A program made the translations under genes and the position numbers. This document shows positions 6,501 to 14,458 of a stretch of 24,648 nucleotides of DNA, piece by piece. Source of the DNA: DAOVRL01 sp023128595 (GTDB taxonomy: Bacteria; Planctomycetota; Phycisphaerae; Sedimentisphaerales; Anaerobacaceae); contig DAOVRL010000051.1 of assembly GCA_030628155.1 (NCBI GenBank), positions 1 through 24,648 on the forward strand. The letters are read 5' to 3'. How positions within the stretch are numbered: position 1 is the first letter of the stretch; every line of letters starts with the position of its first letter. The notes under the pieces are model-generated. The model searched no databases and was not told the DNA's origin. It saw only the letters and a program-made list of their open reading frames with translations.

Positions 6501-9236
6501 CTACTCGATAGAGGCCGAGGCCTCTTCCGACCAGGCGGTCCTGTTCTTCTGGGGCGATTTGTCGCGCGCCTGGAACTGGTAGGTATATGTGCCCGCAGAC
6601 AACCCGTTATCTACATACAGCGGCTCATCCTGCCAGCCGCTGTCATGCCCGCCGCCGCTGGTGCACACGAAACGATACTCCACACCGCTGGCGTCACTCG
6701 CGGTGACCGCCTTCATTACAATCGAATCAGGAAGCTGCGGATACGTGCGGGGCTCAGTCTCCCATAGGCTCGGGTCGGGTGTTGGAGGCGTCTCGTCAAC
6801 CGGTGCATAAGCTCCGGCGCAAATCGCATAATCAAGGAAATCAACATCCGTGTCCGAGTCCACATCGGCTCCCTCGCAATCATCCGACAACTCGCAATCT
6901 CCCCGCAGCCAATATGAAAGAAGTATCGCAAGGTCGGCCAGGTCAACGTTGCCGTCAGTATCAAGGTCACAGAGCACAGTTGGCAATCTGTAATGATAAC
7001 CCATATCCACTATGTTCGCGTCGGGCGTGATGTCGGTTCGCGTAGTATATCTGTGCAGCCCTAAAGCTTCTGCCGACTCACTTCCAATGTCCACACATGG
7101 GCTGTCGGCTGCATCTCCCGCCTCAGTCTGGCTGAGGTGGTAACCATCTGCAAATAGCGGGTTGGCGTCGATGTTGCCTTCGCCCCAGTCCAACGTGCAG
7201 CCCGCGCCTACATATACATATTCTTCACCGCCATCGACGTCGCTGTAAGTAAGCGCAACGATAGCGAGAGGGTTATATGGCTCAAGCGGGTCGCCTATCG
7301 CAATTTCTGCGCCGTTTCCGGCGCCATTATTCCATAAGATGCTGTTTACGATCTCGACGAATGCATCATAACAGCTCACGCCGCCGCCGCTGCCGTCAGG
7401 GTCGGCTACATCGTTGTTCGTTACTGTGCAGTTGGCCATTTTGGCCGTCGCGTCAACATTGAACGACAGACCTGCCCCGTCCAGACCCGCAGTATTGTCC
7501 GTTATAAGACAGTTAGTCAGCTCCTGAGCACCGCCGGGAAGGTTAGGACCGATCAAGTACACCGCACCACCGAAAGCCTGGGCCTGGTTACCGGTCATAA
7601 CGCAGTCTTCGATTCTCGCTGTGCTGTCCAGGCAGTACAATCCTCCACCCGAACAATAGGTCCTTGTTGCCGCAATATTGTTGCTTACGGTGCAGTTGCT
7701 GATGTTGACGTCGCTGAGATACCAATATGCTCCTCCGCCGTATTCGGCCATATTACCGCCAATCGTGCAGTCATCGATTGCCGAGATGGTCCCAACCAGA
7801 CACATTCCCGCGCCATACAGCGCCGTGTTGTTGCTGATAGTGGAGCTGCTGATTACTACGGTCGCGCCAAGGTCAACCGTCAAATCACCGGCGAAGATCC
7901 CGCCGCCAATGCCGTCACCGGAACTGTTGCCCACAACGCCACAACTTCTGAGCGTCAGCGTCCCGCCGGTATCGTGGAATATCCCACCACCGCTCCCGGT
8001 TGCCGTGTTCTCGATGATGTTGCAGCCGTTAAGTGTCAGGATTCCGTCTCGGCCGAAGAAGATTCCGCCGCCGTCGGCAGCCGCTATGTTGTTTGATATA
8101 TCCGTATCACTGATCGTAAGAGCACATGTAGTATTGCAATAAATGCCCGTACCATACTCGGCGCTGCCGTTGCCGAAACGACAGTCGGTAATCTCAAGAA
8201 CACAGTTGGTATCGCAGTAAATGCCGGCGCCGTAGTCGCTGCTGCCTTCGCTGACGGAGCAATCGCTGATTGCAAGCGCACAGTCGGCGCCACAGTAGAT
8301 AGCGCCCCCACAGTTTGCCACGCAGGCCGTCATATCCGCGGTGAGGGTGCCTGAGTAACCTTTGCCATAATATATGCCGCCCCCCCAGCCCCTTCCTTCT
8401 GGGCCGCCGAGGAAGAAGGCAATGCAGTCGGCAAAGATACAGTCGGAGATGGTTGCATCGCTGCCGGAGGCGACGCAGATGCCTCCACCAAACCCGTTCG
8501 CATCGGAGGCGCCTGCCTGGCCGCCGTCTGAGCCGCCTTCGCCGCCGGTTCCACCCCGAGCATTGCAGAGGTTGAATTGACAGTTCAGAATGGTCGGACC
8601 GCTGTTGGGGTCGCAGTAGATGCCGCCGCCGTATCCGGAGCCGGCATCGCCCCCATTCGTGCCGTCGACAGGGGGAAAGTTAGGATCATTGGGATCACCG
8701 GGGTCGCCGTCTGCTCCTTTTCCGCCCCAGCCGCCCTCGGCGACGCAATTGTCTATGATACAATTGCGGATAATGGGGCTGCTGCCCGTGCAGTTTATCG
8801 CTCCACCCATCGAATCTTCGCCGTCCGTTGCGTTACTGTCCGCCCCGGCGTCCGATCCATCAATGCGCAGGTAACCATTTGCGATGGTAAAACCGTCCAA
8901 GATGCTGTTGGCGTCTTCAAAATTTTGGAAAATGAAAGCGCGGTGCGGGTCCTCGGCTGTTCCCTCACAGTCGATGATGGTAGCGGCGACGATGCCTTCT
9001 TCGTCGGGGTCTTCGCTTCTAACGGTAATGGCCTTGCCGCTAAAATCGATATCTCGGTTACCATCGCCCACGTACGTGCCCGGATGAACAACGACTGTAT
9101 CGCCGTCATTGGCAGCATTGATGGCCTCTTGAATCGTCTTGTAGGGGAAAGGTACCTCCCGAACTCGCGAAGGGCCCCCAAAAGCGCCTGTCACAGTCGC
9201 CAGCACAACAATACTTATTAAGATCGCCTTCCTCAT
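6501..9236 (-). CDS. Secreted right-handed beta-helix protein with dockerin-like C-terminus
   Basis: An exported protein of 911 aa. The ATG at 9236 is chosen because GGGAGG lies 6 bases upstream and it opens a signal peptide (MRKAILISIVVLATVTGAFG); the frame is open further to 9470 but without a plausible start. After the signal peptide comes a pectate-lyase-like opening (PYKTIQEAINAA, VVVHPGTY), then many repeats of the form I-x-x-C-x-I-x-x-N with GGGI turns, as in parallel beta-helix and polymorphic outer-membrane proteins. Near residues 756-812 are two calcium-loop-like repeats (DLDTDGNVDLADLAILLSYW and DVDSDTDVDFLDYAI), a dockerin-like module. The last 95 residues are a module (GVEYRF, SGWQD, YTYQFQARDKSP) found at the ends of Phycisphaerae secreted proteins. 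No catalytic residues could be assigned; adhesion or polysaccharide binding is plausible. It is convergent with the importer operon. Confidence 0.85.
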   Translation of the reverse strand: MRKAILISIVVLATVTGAFGGPSRVREVPFPYKTIQEAINAANDGDTVVVHPGTYVGDGNRDIDFSGKAITVRSEDPDEEGIVAATIIDCEGTAEDPHRAFIFQNFEDANSILDGFTIANGYLRIDGSDAGADSNATDGEDSMGGAINCTGSSPIIRNCIIDNCVAEGGWGGKGADGDPGDPNDPNFPPVDGTNGGDAGSGYGGGIYCDPNSGPTILNCQFNLCNARGGTGGEGGSDGGQAGASDANGFGGGICVASGSDATISDCIFADCIAFFLGGPEGRGWGGGIYYGKGYSGTLTADMTACVANCGGAIYCGADCALAISDCSVSEGSSDYGAGIYCDTNCVLEITDCRFGNGSAEYGTGIYCNTTCALTISDTDISNNIAAADGGGIFFGRDGILTLNGCNIIENTATGSGGGIFHDTGGTLTLRSCGVVGNSSGDGIGGGIFAGDLTVDLGATVVISSSTISNNTALYGAGMCLVGTISAIDDCTIGGNMAEYGGGAYWYLSDVNISNCTVSNNIAATRTYCSGGGLYCLDSTARIEDCVMTGNQAQAFGGAVYLIGPNLPGGAQELTNCLITDNTAGLDGAGLSFNVDATAKMANCTVTNNDVADPDGSGGGVSCYDAFVEIVNSILWNNGAGNGAEIAIGDPLEPYNPLAIVALTYSDVDGGEEYVYVGAGCTLDWGEGNIDANPLFADGYHLSQTEAGDAADSPCVDIGSESAEALGLHRYTTRTDITPDANIVDMGYHYRLPTVLCDLDTDGNVDLADLAILLSYWLRGDCELSDDCEGADVDSDTDVDFLDYAICAGAYAPVDETPPTPDPSLWETEPRTYPQLPDSIVMKAVTASDASGVEYRFVCTSGGGHDSGWQDEPLYVDNGLSAGTYTYQFQARDKSPQKNRTAWSEEASASIE

Positions 9237-9579
9237 TTTAGGCCTCCCATTATAAGGTTTCCTTAATACGGTGATTTTGGGATACTTCTTCTTGACCAAA
9301 TTAACTGTGCCTCCCAAATCTTCACATCTTCTACACCTTCTACTATATGCGAATCGTCCTAAAAAAGCAAGATGTTGTCCATGTTTTTCCTTGTCAAATC
9401 CTCTTCTAAAAGCGCTGTATCTCCTGGATCTATCCTCATCTTGAACGTCTTTCCCTGCATAAATGGCCAAAAACGCGGAAATTCATGCTCAGATTCTCTC
9501 TCAAGCAACTTCGGATTCTTGGCCGAAAAGTTGCATTTTTTTGCCAACACTTCTGGCCGGCGCAGCATTATACTTATAG
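9237..9579. other. Divergent intergenic region, no convincing element
   Basis: This 343-bp gap separates two divergently transcribed genes. I see no repeat, RNA gene or hairpin here. A TATAAT on the minus strand (9254-9249) is too close to the beta-helix ribosome binding site to be its promoter. A weak pair TTGCTT/TATAGT further upstream on the minus strand is possible but unconvincing. No good promoter for the sigma operon was found, which is not unusual if it is driven by an alternative sigma factor. Confidence 0.4.
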
Positions 9580-10188
9580 ATGAACGGAGCTGACTCGGGA
9601 TGGAAACGAACTGTGGATGACATGAACGAGGATTTTGCCGCACGGGTGGACCATACAGCCGGCCAACGCTCATCGAAGCCGAATATGGTGGATATATTCC
9701 TGGCCCAGCAGCCTCGGCTGAGGCGAATTGCCGCCGGCATGGGCCTGGACGCCTCGGATGTCGAGGATGTCCTTCAGGATGTATCGATCAAGGCCCTTAA
9801 AGGCCCCGCAAATTTGCAAGGTAAGGAGCAGAGCACTCGATGGCTGATAAGAGTTACCTTAAACCGATGCCTCACAGAACACCGCCGTCGCAGAACTTTC
9901 AAGAGGCATACCGGCGAAATACTGAAACGACGCTTCCAAAACGATGCAGCCTCAAAGCCGACAGCCGAAAAAGTTATTCAAGCCGAGGAGCTTGAGATTG
10001 TGCGACAGAACTTACAGAAACTCGATGACACCCTGCTGCCGCCCCTGGTCCTGCGGTACTTTTGCGATTTGAAATCGAAGCAGATAGGGGAAGTGTTGGA
10101 CCTGGAAGCATCGACTGTGCGAAGCCGCCTGCGGGATGCACGAATGATTCTTGCAAAGAAATTACAGAAACGAGGCCTCGAACCATAA
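9580..10188 (+). CDS. RNA polymerase sigma factor, ECF type
   Basis: A sigma-70-family factor of the extracytoplasmic-function class, up to 202 aa. Region 2 is seen in residues 40-75 (LAQQPRLRRIA through DVEDVLQDVSIKAL, promoter melting and core binding). Region 4 lies in residues 155-195 (LPPLVLRYFCDLKSKQIGEVL, then the recognition helix STVRSRLRDARMIL). The start is uncertain: ATG 9580 has no clear ribosome binding site, and internal ATGs at 9622 and 9685 would still keep region 2. The stop codon overlaps the anti-sigma start in TAATG. The pairing with a zinc-finger anti-sigma factor implies control by envelope or redox signals. Its regulon is unknown; autoregulation is usual in the class. 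Confidence 0.9.
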   Translation: MNGADSGWKRTVDDMNEDFAARVDHTAGQRSSKPNMVDIFLAQQPRLRRIAAGMGLDASDVEDVLQDVSIKALKGPANLQGKEQSTRWLIRVTLNRCLTEHRRRRTFKRHTGEILKRRFQNDAASKPTAEKVIQAEELEIVRQNLQKLDDTLLPPLVLRYFCDLKSKQIGEVLDLEASTVRSRLRDARMILAKKLQKRGLEP

Positions 10189-10697
10189 TGAAAGAATCAT
10201 GCGATAATTTTGCCGAGATGCTCGTCGATTACGCCGACGGCGGGCTCTCCCCCGAGCAGTCAACTAAGGTGGCGGACCATCTAAGTGAGTGCGAAGATTG
10301 CCGGGCGCTCCTTAATGGACTCCAGAAGTCGCTCGAACTTGCTCAAGTCATTTGGGAAGATAACCTGAGCCAAACAACCGAGACTATTGGTATCCCCGCC
10401 CCCGGACGGATCAGGCGACGTTCATGGCCTCGGTATGCCGCCGCAGCAATCTTGATTGTCTCGGCTATATCCATTACCTCACGCATAATAAACAAGCCGG
10501 CGAAAGACGAGCCGACCTTTGCCGAAATCGAACGAAAAATCACCGAAGCAGGCAACGCCGCCAGATTATTGGCCGCAGCCGACCTCTTGGGTGCATACTC
10601 TGAGGCTGAGACTATAGTAAAACAGCAGTATCGTCGTATCGTCGAGACGTATCCGGATACATCGGCAGCGAGCAAGGCCAAATTACAGGTAGAATGA
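10188..10697 (+). CDS. Membrane anti-sigma factor with zinc finger (zf-HC2)
   Basis: A 169-aa single-pass membrane protein expected to bind and silence the ECF factor encoded just upstream. Residues 1-45 carry the zf-HC2 pattern with H31, C35 and C38 (HLSECEDC) plus C5, the usual anti-sigma domain fold. Residues 83-101 form the transmembrane helix, leaving about 68 residues outside the cytoplasm with helical, TPR-like character (AEIERKITEAG, AETIVKQQYRRIVETYP). The ATG overlaps the sigma stop codon by one base, a classic coupling that keeps the pair at matched levels. A longer in-frame reading from 10062 exists but would overlap sigma by 126 bp and is rejected. Confidence 0.88.
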   Translation: MKESCDNFAEMLVDYADGGLSPEQSTKVADHLSECEDCRALLNGLQKSLELAQVIWEDNLSQTTETIGIPAPGRIRRRSWPRYAAAAILIVSAISITSRIINKPAKDEPTFAEIERKITEAGNAARLLAAADLLGAYSEAETIVKQQYRRIVETYPDTSAASKAKLQVE

Positions 10698-10718
10698 TTT
10701 TGAAACGGAGATGGAAAA

Positions 10719-11747
10719 ATGACTAATTCAAAGAAATGGCAAATAGCTATCGCCCTGGTCCTAACGTGTAATTTCGCTCTGTGGGCGGCCGAAGAGCCAA
10801 ACGATCCTGGCCCTCCACAAATCAAGATTGAACTGAGCGACCAAGGGATGTCCTGGAGAAGCAGCAGTGACCGGGGACCAGGCCAAGGCCCTATCAGGCC
10901 GACACACGTGGCTGAAGTTTTTTTGCGGCAGAAACAACTCAGGTCAGCGCTCGAGCCAGAGTCTTTTCTGAAGACCTCGGCTGCAGCGTCCATGAGCCCG
11001 AAACAACGAGAGTTCATAGAAGGTTCGGATGCCTTTGCTCACATGAGGTCCGCTCGGGAGGTGCGGAGTCACGATCGATTCTTCCTGTATGCTGTCAGCG
11101 AGGCCGATGCCAGGAGAATGATCGAGGCGCTTATCGAGATTCTGGAGGAAAAACCCAAGCGCAGACGCCTCGAATACGCCACTAAACTCCAAGAGTACCA
11201 GGAAGAAATGGCCAAGGCCAAAGGGCTGCTCCCGGGCAAAGAGGCCCTACTGCCAAACGTCAAGGCCGAGTACGACAAGAGCAAGGAATCTGCCCACCCA
11301 TTGTCTGCCGATACCGAGGCCGCCGAGCATGCGAAGCAGACGATGTTGGAGATGAGCAAAATGCTCGATGCCCTCGATGTGGAGCTGGCCGGGATACGCG
11401 AAAAGTTGAAGGTGATCCAGGACTACTGGAGCCAGCACGGCGCGTGGACCAAGGAAGCCTTCGCCAAGCTTCAAGAACTGCAAATCATCCAGACAATCGA
11501 GCTGAAGGGTGCCGAGGCCAGAAGGAAGGCTGCCGTCGCGATTCGCCGGCGAGAGAAGGACTTCCTCGACTTATTCGATCAATGGACCTCGCTCGATTCC
11601 GAAGTTAGGCACCTTAAGAGTACAATAGAAAGTAGGGAAAAGGTCATAGCTCAAATTGAGGCGATCTTGGCTAATCCAAAGCCGGAGATGCTCCCGCCCA
11701 AGATCTATCAGGACAAGGTTGTCATTTATCCCGTGCATACGGATTGA
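10719..11747 (+). CDS. Exported coiled-coil protein of unknown function
   Basis: A 342-aa protein that I do not recognise. It begins with a Sec signal peptide (MTNSKKWQIAIALVLTCNFA, cleaved near WAA). A low-complexity region rich in Ser, Gly and Pro follows, then from about residue 130 to 325 long charged helices that look like coiled coil (for example RRLEYATKLQEYQEEMAKAK and AELAGI-type heptads). The tail is predicted non-helical. It starts 21 bases after the anti-sigma stop with GGAG upstream, so it belongs to the sigma operon. It may be the envelope sensor or a main target of the regulon; this is inference from position only. Confidence 0.75.
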   Translation: MTNSKKWQIAIALVLTCNFALWAAEEPNDPGPPQIKIELSDQGMSWRSSSDRGPGQGPIRPTHVAEVFLRQKQLRSALEPESFLKTSAAASMSPKQREFIEGSDAFAHMRSAREVRSHDRFFLYAVSEADARRMIEALIEILEEKPKRRRLEYATKLQEYQEEMAKAKGLLPGKEALLPNVKAEYDKSKESAHPLSADTEAAEHAKQTMLEMSKMLDALDVELAGIREKLKVIQDYWSQHGAWTKEAFAKLQELQIIQTIELKGAEARRKAAVAIRRREKDFLDLFDQWTSLDSEVRHLKSTIESREKVIAQIEAILANPKPEMLPPKIYQDKVVIYPVHTD

Positions 11748-11795
11748 TTCTCCTTCCCGTAAAAACAACGAGAGAAATAATTTTCACAATTTTGC

Positions 11796-11824
11796 TTGAC
11801 AGTCTTGAGGGCATTTGGTCTAAT
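11796..11824 (+). promoter_or_regulatory. Promoter of the trp operon
   Basis: Perfect -35 box TTGACA (11796-11801), 17-base spacer, -10 box TCTAAT (11819-11824). Transcription should begin around 11831, only about 3 bases before the leader peptide ATG at 11834. It is the only good promoter between the sigma operon and trpE. No operator sequence for a Trp repressor is obvious. Confidence 0.8.
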
Positions 11825-11833
11825 ATAAGTATT

Positions 11834-11887
11834 ATGAAGCAAGTTGACCGCAACAATGCCGGTAACTGGTGGTGGCCTGCGGGATAG
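11834..11887 (+). CDS. trpL: trp operon leader peptide
   Basis: A 17-residue reading frame, MKQVDRNNAGNWWWPAG, with three consecutive Trp codons (11867-11875) and a TAG stop at 11885. It sits directly after the trp promoter and before overlapping antiterminator and terminator hairpins, the exact arrangement of an attenuator leader. No Shine-Dalgarno sequence precedes it, and the predicted transcript start leaves almost no 5' leader, so it may be translated as a leaderless message. The ribosome is expected to pause at the Trp codons when charged tRNA-Trp is scarce. This is a recognition from sequence alone; the context makes it convincing. Confidence 0.88.
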   Translation: MKQVDRNNAGNWWWPAG

Positions 11888-11974
11888 AATCCGACGGGCG
11901 AGCGGTCATTTGCTATAGACAATTTGTTGAATTTCTCGAAAAAGCAGCCTGTCGGAGAAGCAGGCTGCTTTTTT
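11846..11974 (+). promoter_or_regulatory. Ribosome-mediated trp attenuator
   Basis: Four pairing segments are visible. Segment 1, GACCGC (11846-11851), lies within trpL and can pair with segment 2, GCGGTC (11902-11907). An antiterminator can form between TCCGACGGGC (11890-11899) and GCCTGTCGGA (11947-11956), ten pairs with one G-U. The second arm of that stem overlaps the left arm of the terminator (11939-11951) and its loop, so the two folds exclude each other. A ribosome stalled at the Trp codons 11867-11875 would free segment 2 and allow antitermination; a ribosome that finishes trpL would favour termination. Pairings were found by eye and not energy-tested. Confidence 0.85.
11939..11974 (+). 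terminator. trp attenuator terminator
   Basis: A perfect 13-bp inverted repeat, AAAAAGCAGCCTG (11939-11951) and CAGGCTGCTTTTT (11961-11973), with a 9-base loop, ends in a run of six T. It is a textbook intrinsic terminator, placed 120 bases upstream of trpE. Confidence 0.93.
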
Positions 11975-12050
11975 ACGTCTGCAAAGTGGCCCGCAGCCGC
12001 CGCAATGCCGATTATGCACGATAGGATATACGGTTGACGCAATACTACGG

Positions 12051-12092
12051 ACGATATACGATATACGACATACGACATACGAGATACGACAA
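12051..12092 (+). repeat. Six-unit heptamer array before trpE
   Basis: Six consecutive 7-base units, ACGATAT twice, ACGACAT twice, ACGAGAT and ACGACAA, end one base before the trpE ATG. The period, the number of units (42 bp) and the ACGANNN form match the array inside kdsB at 336-377. The array occupies the place where the trpE ribosome binding site should be. Confidence 0.85.
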
Positions 12093-12093
12093 T

Positions 12094-13689
12094 ATGGAAG
12101 ATTACAGGCAAATAATCCAGGGCGCCAAGCCCGGCCAAATCGTGCCCATCGTCAAGCAGATTGATATGGACGACCCGATGGACTTTTTTGCCAAGCTAAG
12201 CGACTACGGCCGGGCCGGGGACTGCTGTCTGTTTGAATCCCGCGAATACCTCGCCGGCAGCGGGGCCCTTAGTTTCGGCACCGCAAGGCCGGCGCTCTAC
12301 CTTACCGGCACCGGTCCCGATTTTGCCATCAAGGCCCTAAGCAATACCGGCCGCCGCATGCTCAGCTATCTGGCGGATAAGCAGGACCGTTTCGCTTTCT
12401 GCGAATCCGTGGAATTCTCCGAAGAGGCCATCACCGGCCGAATCAAACAAATCGACCAGGTCGTCGATGAGCAGACCCGCCTCAAAAGCACGAATCAGAT
12501 GGATGTACTCCGGGCGGTTGCCTTTGCCTTTAGCCTGGCCAGCAAACCGTTCCGCATAACCTGCGGCCTGTTCGGCGCCCTGAGCTACGATTTCATAGAC
12601 CAGTTCGAGAAGCTCCCGCAAAGCAGCACAGACCTGCTCGGCAATCCCGACTACGAGCTTTACTTCGCCGACAACATCTTCTTGATGGACCACGAGCACT
12701 CCAAAGGCTACGTCATTGTAAACTGCATCATAACCAATGGCGACCGCGATCTCGTAATCGCCGAGGCCCGGGACTGCTTTGACTTCTACGCAAATATCGC
12801 AAGATTTGACGCGCCGAAAGGGCAGAAGTACGCCGGCGAGCTTCCCCCTGCCTCCACCGACACCACCCGGGGCGAATACGAACAAATCGTCCGCACCGCC
12901 AAGCAGCACATTATCGACGGCGATATTTTTCAGGTCGTCTTGAGCAGGACGATAACCGAGCCCTGCCCCGATGAGCCCCTGGATGTCTATAAGCGCCTGC
13001 GAGTGCTCAATCCCTCGCCCTATATGTTCTATCTGAACACGCCCAACACCGTACTGATGGGGTCGAGCCCGGAGTTGAATCTGCGGGTCAGCGGGACCGA
13101 GCAGCGCACCGTCGAGATTCGGCCGATAGCCGGCACCAAGCCCAGAGGTCGAATCGGAAACCAAATCGACGCCGATACCGATTTTAGATATGAGGCCGAG
13201 CTAAAGCTCGACCGCAAGGAACTGGCCGAGCATATAATGTTGGTTGACCTGGCCCGAAACGACATCGCTCGCGTCGCCCAGCCCGGCAGCAGGGTCGTGA
13301 CAGAGTTATTGATCGCCGAGAAATACGAGTCCGTCCAGCATCTCGTAAGCAACGTCAAAGGCACGCTCGCCGACGAACTTGATGCGCTGAGCGCATATCT
13401 CGCAACAATGAATATGGGAACGCTCACAGGCGCCCCGAAGATTGAAGCGATGAAGCTGATCCGTCTGCTGGAGAAAACCAAGCGCGGCTACTACGGCGGC
13501 GCCGTGATGTATCTGACCGTGGACGGCCAGTTCGACAGTTGCATTACGATAAGAAGCCTCCAGGTCAGAGACCACACCGCTTATATCCGCGTCGGCGCCG
13601 GCATCGTACACGACAGCGTCCCGAAAACCGAATTTGAAGAAACCCAGCACAAGGCAGGCTCCTGCCTGCGTGCAATTCGGAGAGAATAG
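12094..13689 (+). CDS. trpE: Anthranilate synthase component I
   Basis: With the TrpG glutaminase it converts chorismate and glutamine to anthranilate, the committed step of tryptophan synthesis; cytosolic. The protein is 531 aa from ATG 12094. An in-frame TTG at 12034 would add 20 residues read through the heptamer array and is rejected. The C-terminal chorismate-binding domain is complete: GSSPELNLRV, RPIAGTKPRG, LVDLARNDIARV, MNMGTLTGAPKIEAM and FDSCITIRS near the end. The N-terminal CCLFES segment near residue 45-50 corresponds to the Trp feedback-inhibition motif (LLES in enterics), so end-product inhibition is likely. No clear Shine-Dalgarno sequence precedes it; the heptamer array lies there instead. 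It is the first enzyme gene after the attenuator. Confidence 0.96.
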   Translation: MEDYRQIIQGAKPGQIVPIVKQIDMDDPMDFFAKLSDYGRAGDCCLFESREYLAGSGALSFGTARPALYLTGTGPDFAIKALSNTGRRMLSYLADKQDRFAFCESVEFSEEAITGRIKQIDQVVDEQTRLKSTNQMDVLRAVAFAFSLASKPFRITCGLFGALSYDFIDQFEKLPQSSTDLLGNPDYELYFADNIFLMDHEHSKGYVIVNCIITNGDRDLVIAEARDCFDFYANIARFDAPKGQKYAGELPPASTDTTRGEYEQIVRTAKQHIIDGDIFQVVLSRTITEPCPDEPLDVYKRLRVLNPSPYMFYLNTPNTVLMGSSPELNLRVSGTEQRTVEIRPIAGTKPRGRIGNQIDADTDFRYEAELKLDRKELAEHIMLVDLARNDIARVAQPGSRVVTELLIAEKYESVQHLVSNVKGTLADELDALSAYLATMNMGTLTGAPKIEAMKLIRLLEKTKRGYYGGAVMYLTVDGQFDSCITIRSLQVRDHTAYIRVGAGIVHDSVPKTEFEETQHKAGSCLRAIRRE

Positions 13690-13731
13690 GAATTTCAAAT
13701 CCAAAATTAAAAGCGTAAAAACAGAAAGTTT

Positions 13732-13766
13732 TGAGATTGCTTCGTCGCTGCGCTCCTCGCAATGAC
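13732..13766. repeat. Half copy of REP-like repeat between trpE and trpG
   Basis: GAGATTGCTTCGTCG through CTCGCAATGAC is one half of the palindromic repeat seen at 1136-1217, 2446-2532 and 18509-18671. Its end supplies an ATG (13762) in frame with trpG, which makes the upstream start look available but is probably accidental. Confidence 0.75.
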
Positions 13767-13779
13767 GGAAGGAAGTGAT

Positions 13780-14394
13780 ATGAAATGTACAAGTAGAAAA
13801 GTTTTGTTCATCGATAACTTCGATTCGTTCACGTACAATCTCGTCGATGATTTCTGCAAGCGTAATTGCCGGGCCAAGGTGTATCGCGCCGACACCGCAC
13901 TTGATGAGCTAAAGGCCGTCGCCGCCGAATTTGCCCCGGATTTGCTCGTGATCTCGCCCGGGCCCGGCACGCCCGACACGGCAGGGGTCTCCCTCGCAGC
14001 GACAGGCTATTTCAAAGACAAGCTCCCGATTCTGGGCGTGTGCCTGGGTCATCAGGTGATTGTCCAGCACTTCGGCGGGAAAATCGGACACGCACCGGTG
14101 CCGATGCACGGAAAGCCCTCAAGGGTGACGCACGACGAAAAGGGCGTATTCGCCGGCGTCGAAAACCCGCTCCAGGCCGGTCGCTACCATAGTCTTTGCG
14201 CGGTGGAGGTCCCGGACTGCCTGAAGAAAACTGCCGAGTTCGAGGGGATTGTTATGGGAGTCCGGCACAAAGAGCTGCCCGTATTCGGCGTACAGTTCCA
14301 TCCGGAAAGCATCCTGACCCCCGCAGGCGGCAGGATAATCGAGAATATTCTGTCAATCGCAGAAGAAGTAAAAGCAGCTGGCAGCGCAACGTGA
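13780..14394 (+). CDS. trpG: Anthranilate synthase component II (glutamine amidotransferase)
   Basis: A class I glutamine amidotransferase that releases ammonia for TrpE; 204 aa. It shows FIDNFDSFTYN, the oxyanion motif SPGPGTPDTAG, nucleophile C88 in GVCLGHQ, and H174 and E176 in FHPES of the catalytic triad. The ATG at 13780 is preferred because GGAAGGAAG (13767-13775) forms a ribosome binding site; the frame also has an ATG at 13762 inside the repeat, which would add six residues. It may also serve p-aminobenzoate synthesis, as bifunctional TrpG/PabA proteins do, but its position in the trp operon favours anthranilate. Confidence 0.96.
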   Translation: MKCTSRKVLFIDNFDSFTYNLVDDFCKRNCRAKVYRADTALDELKAVAAEFAPDLLVISPGPGTPDTAGVSLAATGYFKDKLPILGVCLGHQVIVQHFGGKIGHAPVPMHGKPSRVTHDEKGVFAGVENPLQAGRYHSLCAVEVPDCLKKTAEFEGIVMGVRHKELPVFGVQFHPESILTPAGGRIIENILSIAEEVKAAGSAT

Positions 14395-14458
14395 CACCGA
14401 AGCTATAGATGGGAATTCGAATATCATCATTATTTTGGGTTTGGCATAGGAGCCGGGT

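Noticed and set aside
8577..9221. Plus-strand open frames opposite the beta-helix gene
   Set aside because: They mirror the repetitive GGG/DxN codons of the real gene; no start signals or family resemblance.
9249..9254. TATAAT on the minus strand as promoter of the beta-helix gene
   Set aside because: It lies so close to the start codon that the transcript would begin within the ribosome binding site, and no -35 box fits.
9237..9470. N-terminal extension of the beta-helix protein
   Set aside because: The ATG at 9236 has a good ribosome binding site and opens a signal peptide; the extension would bury it.
10062..10187. Upstream start for the anti-sigma factor
   Set aside because: It overlaps the sigma gene by 126 bp in another frame; the TAATG junction start at 10188 fits zf-HC2 proteins.
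12034..12093. TTG start for trpE at 12034
   Set aside because: It would translate the heptamer array; the family N-terminus begins at ATG 12094.
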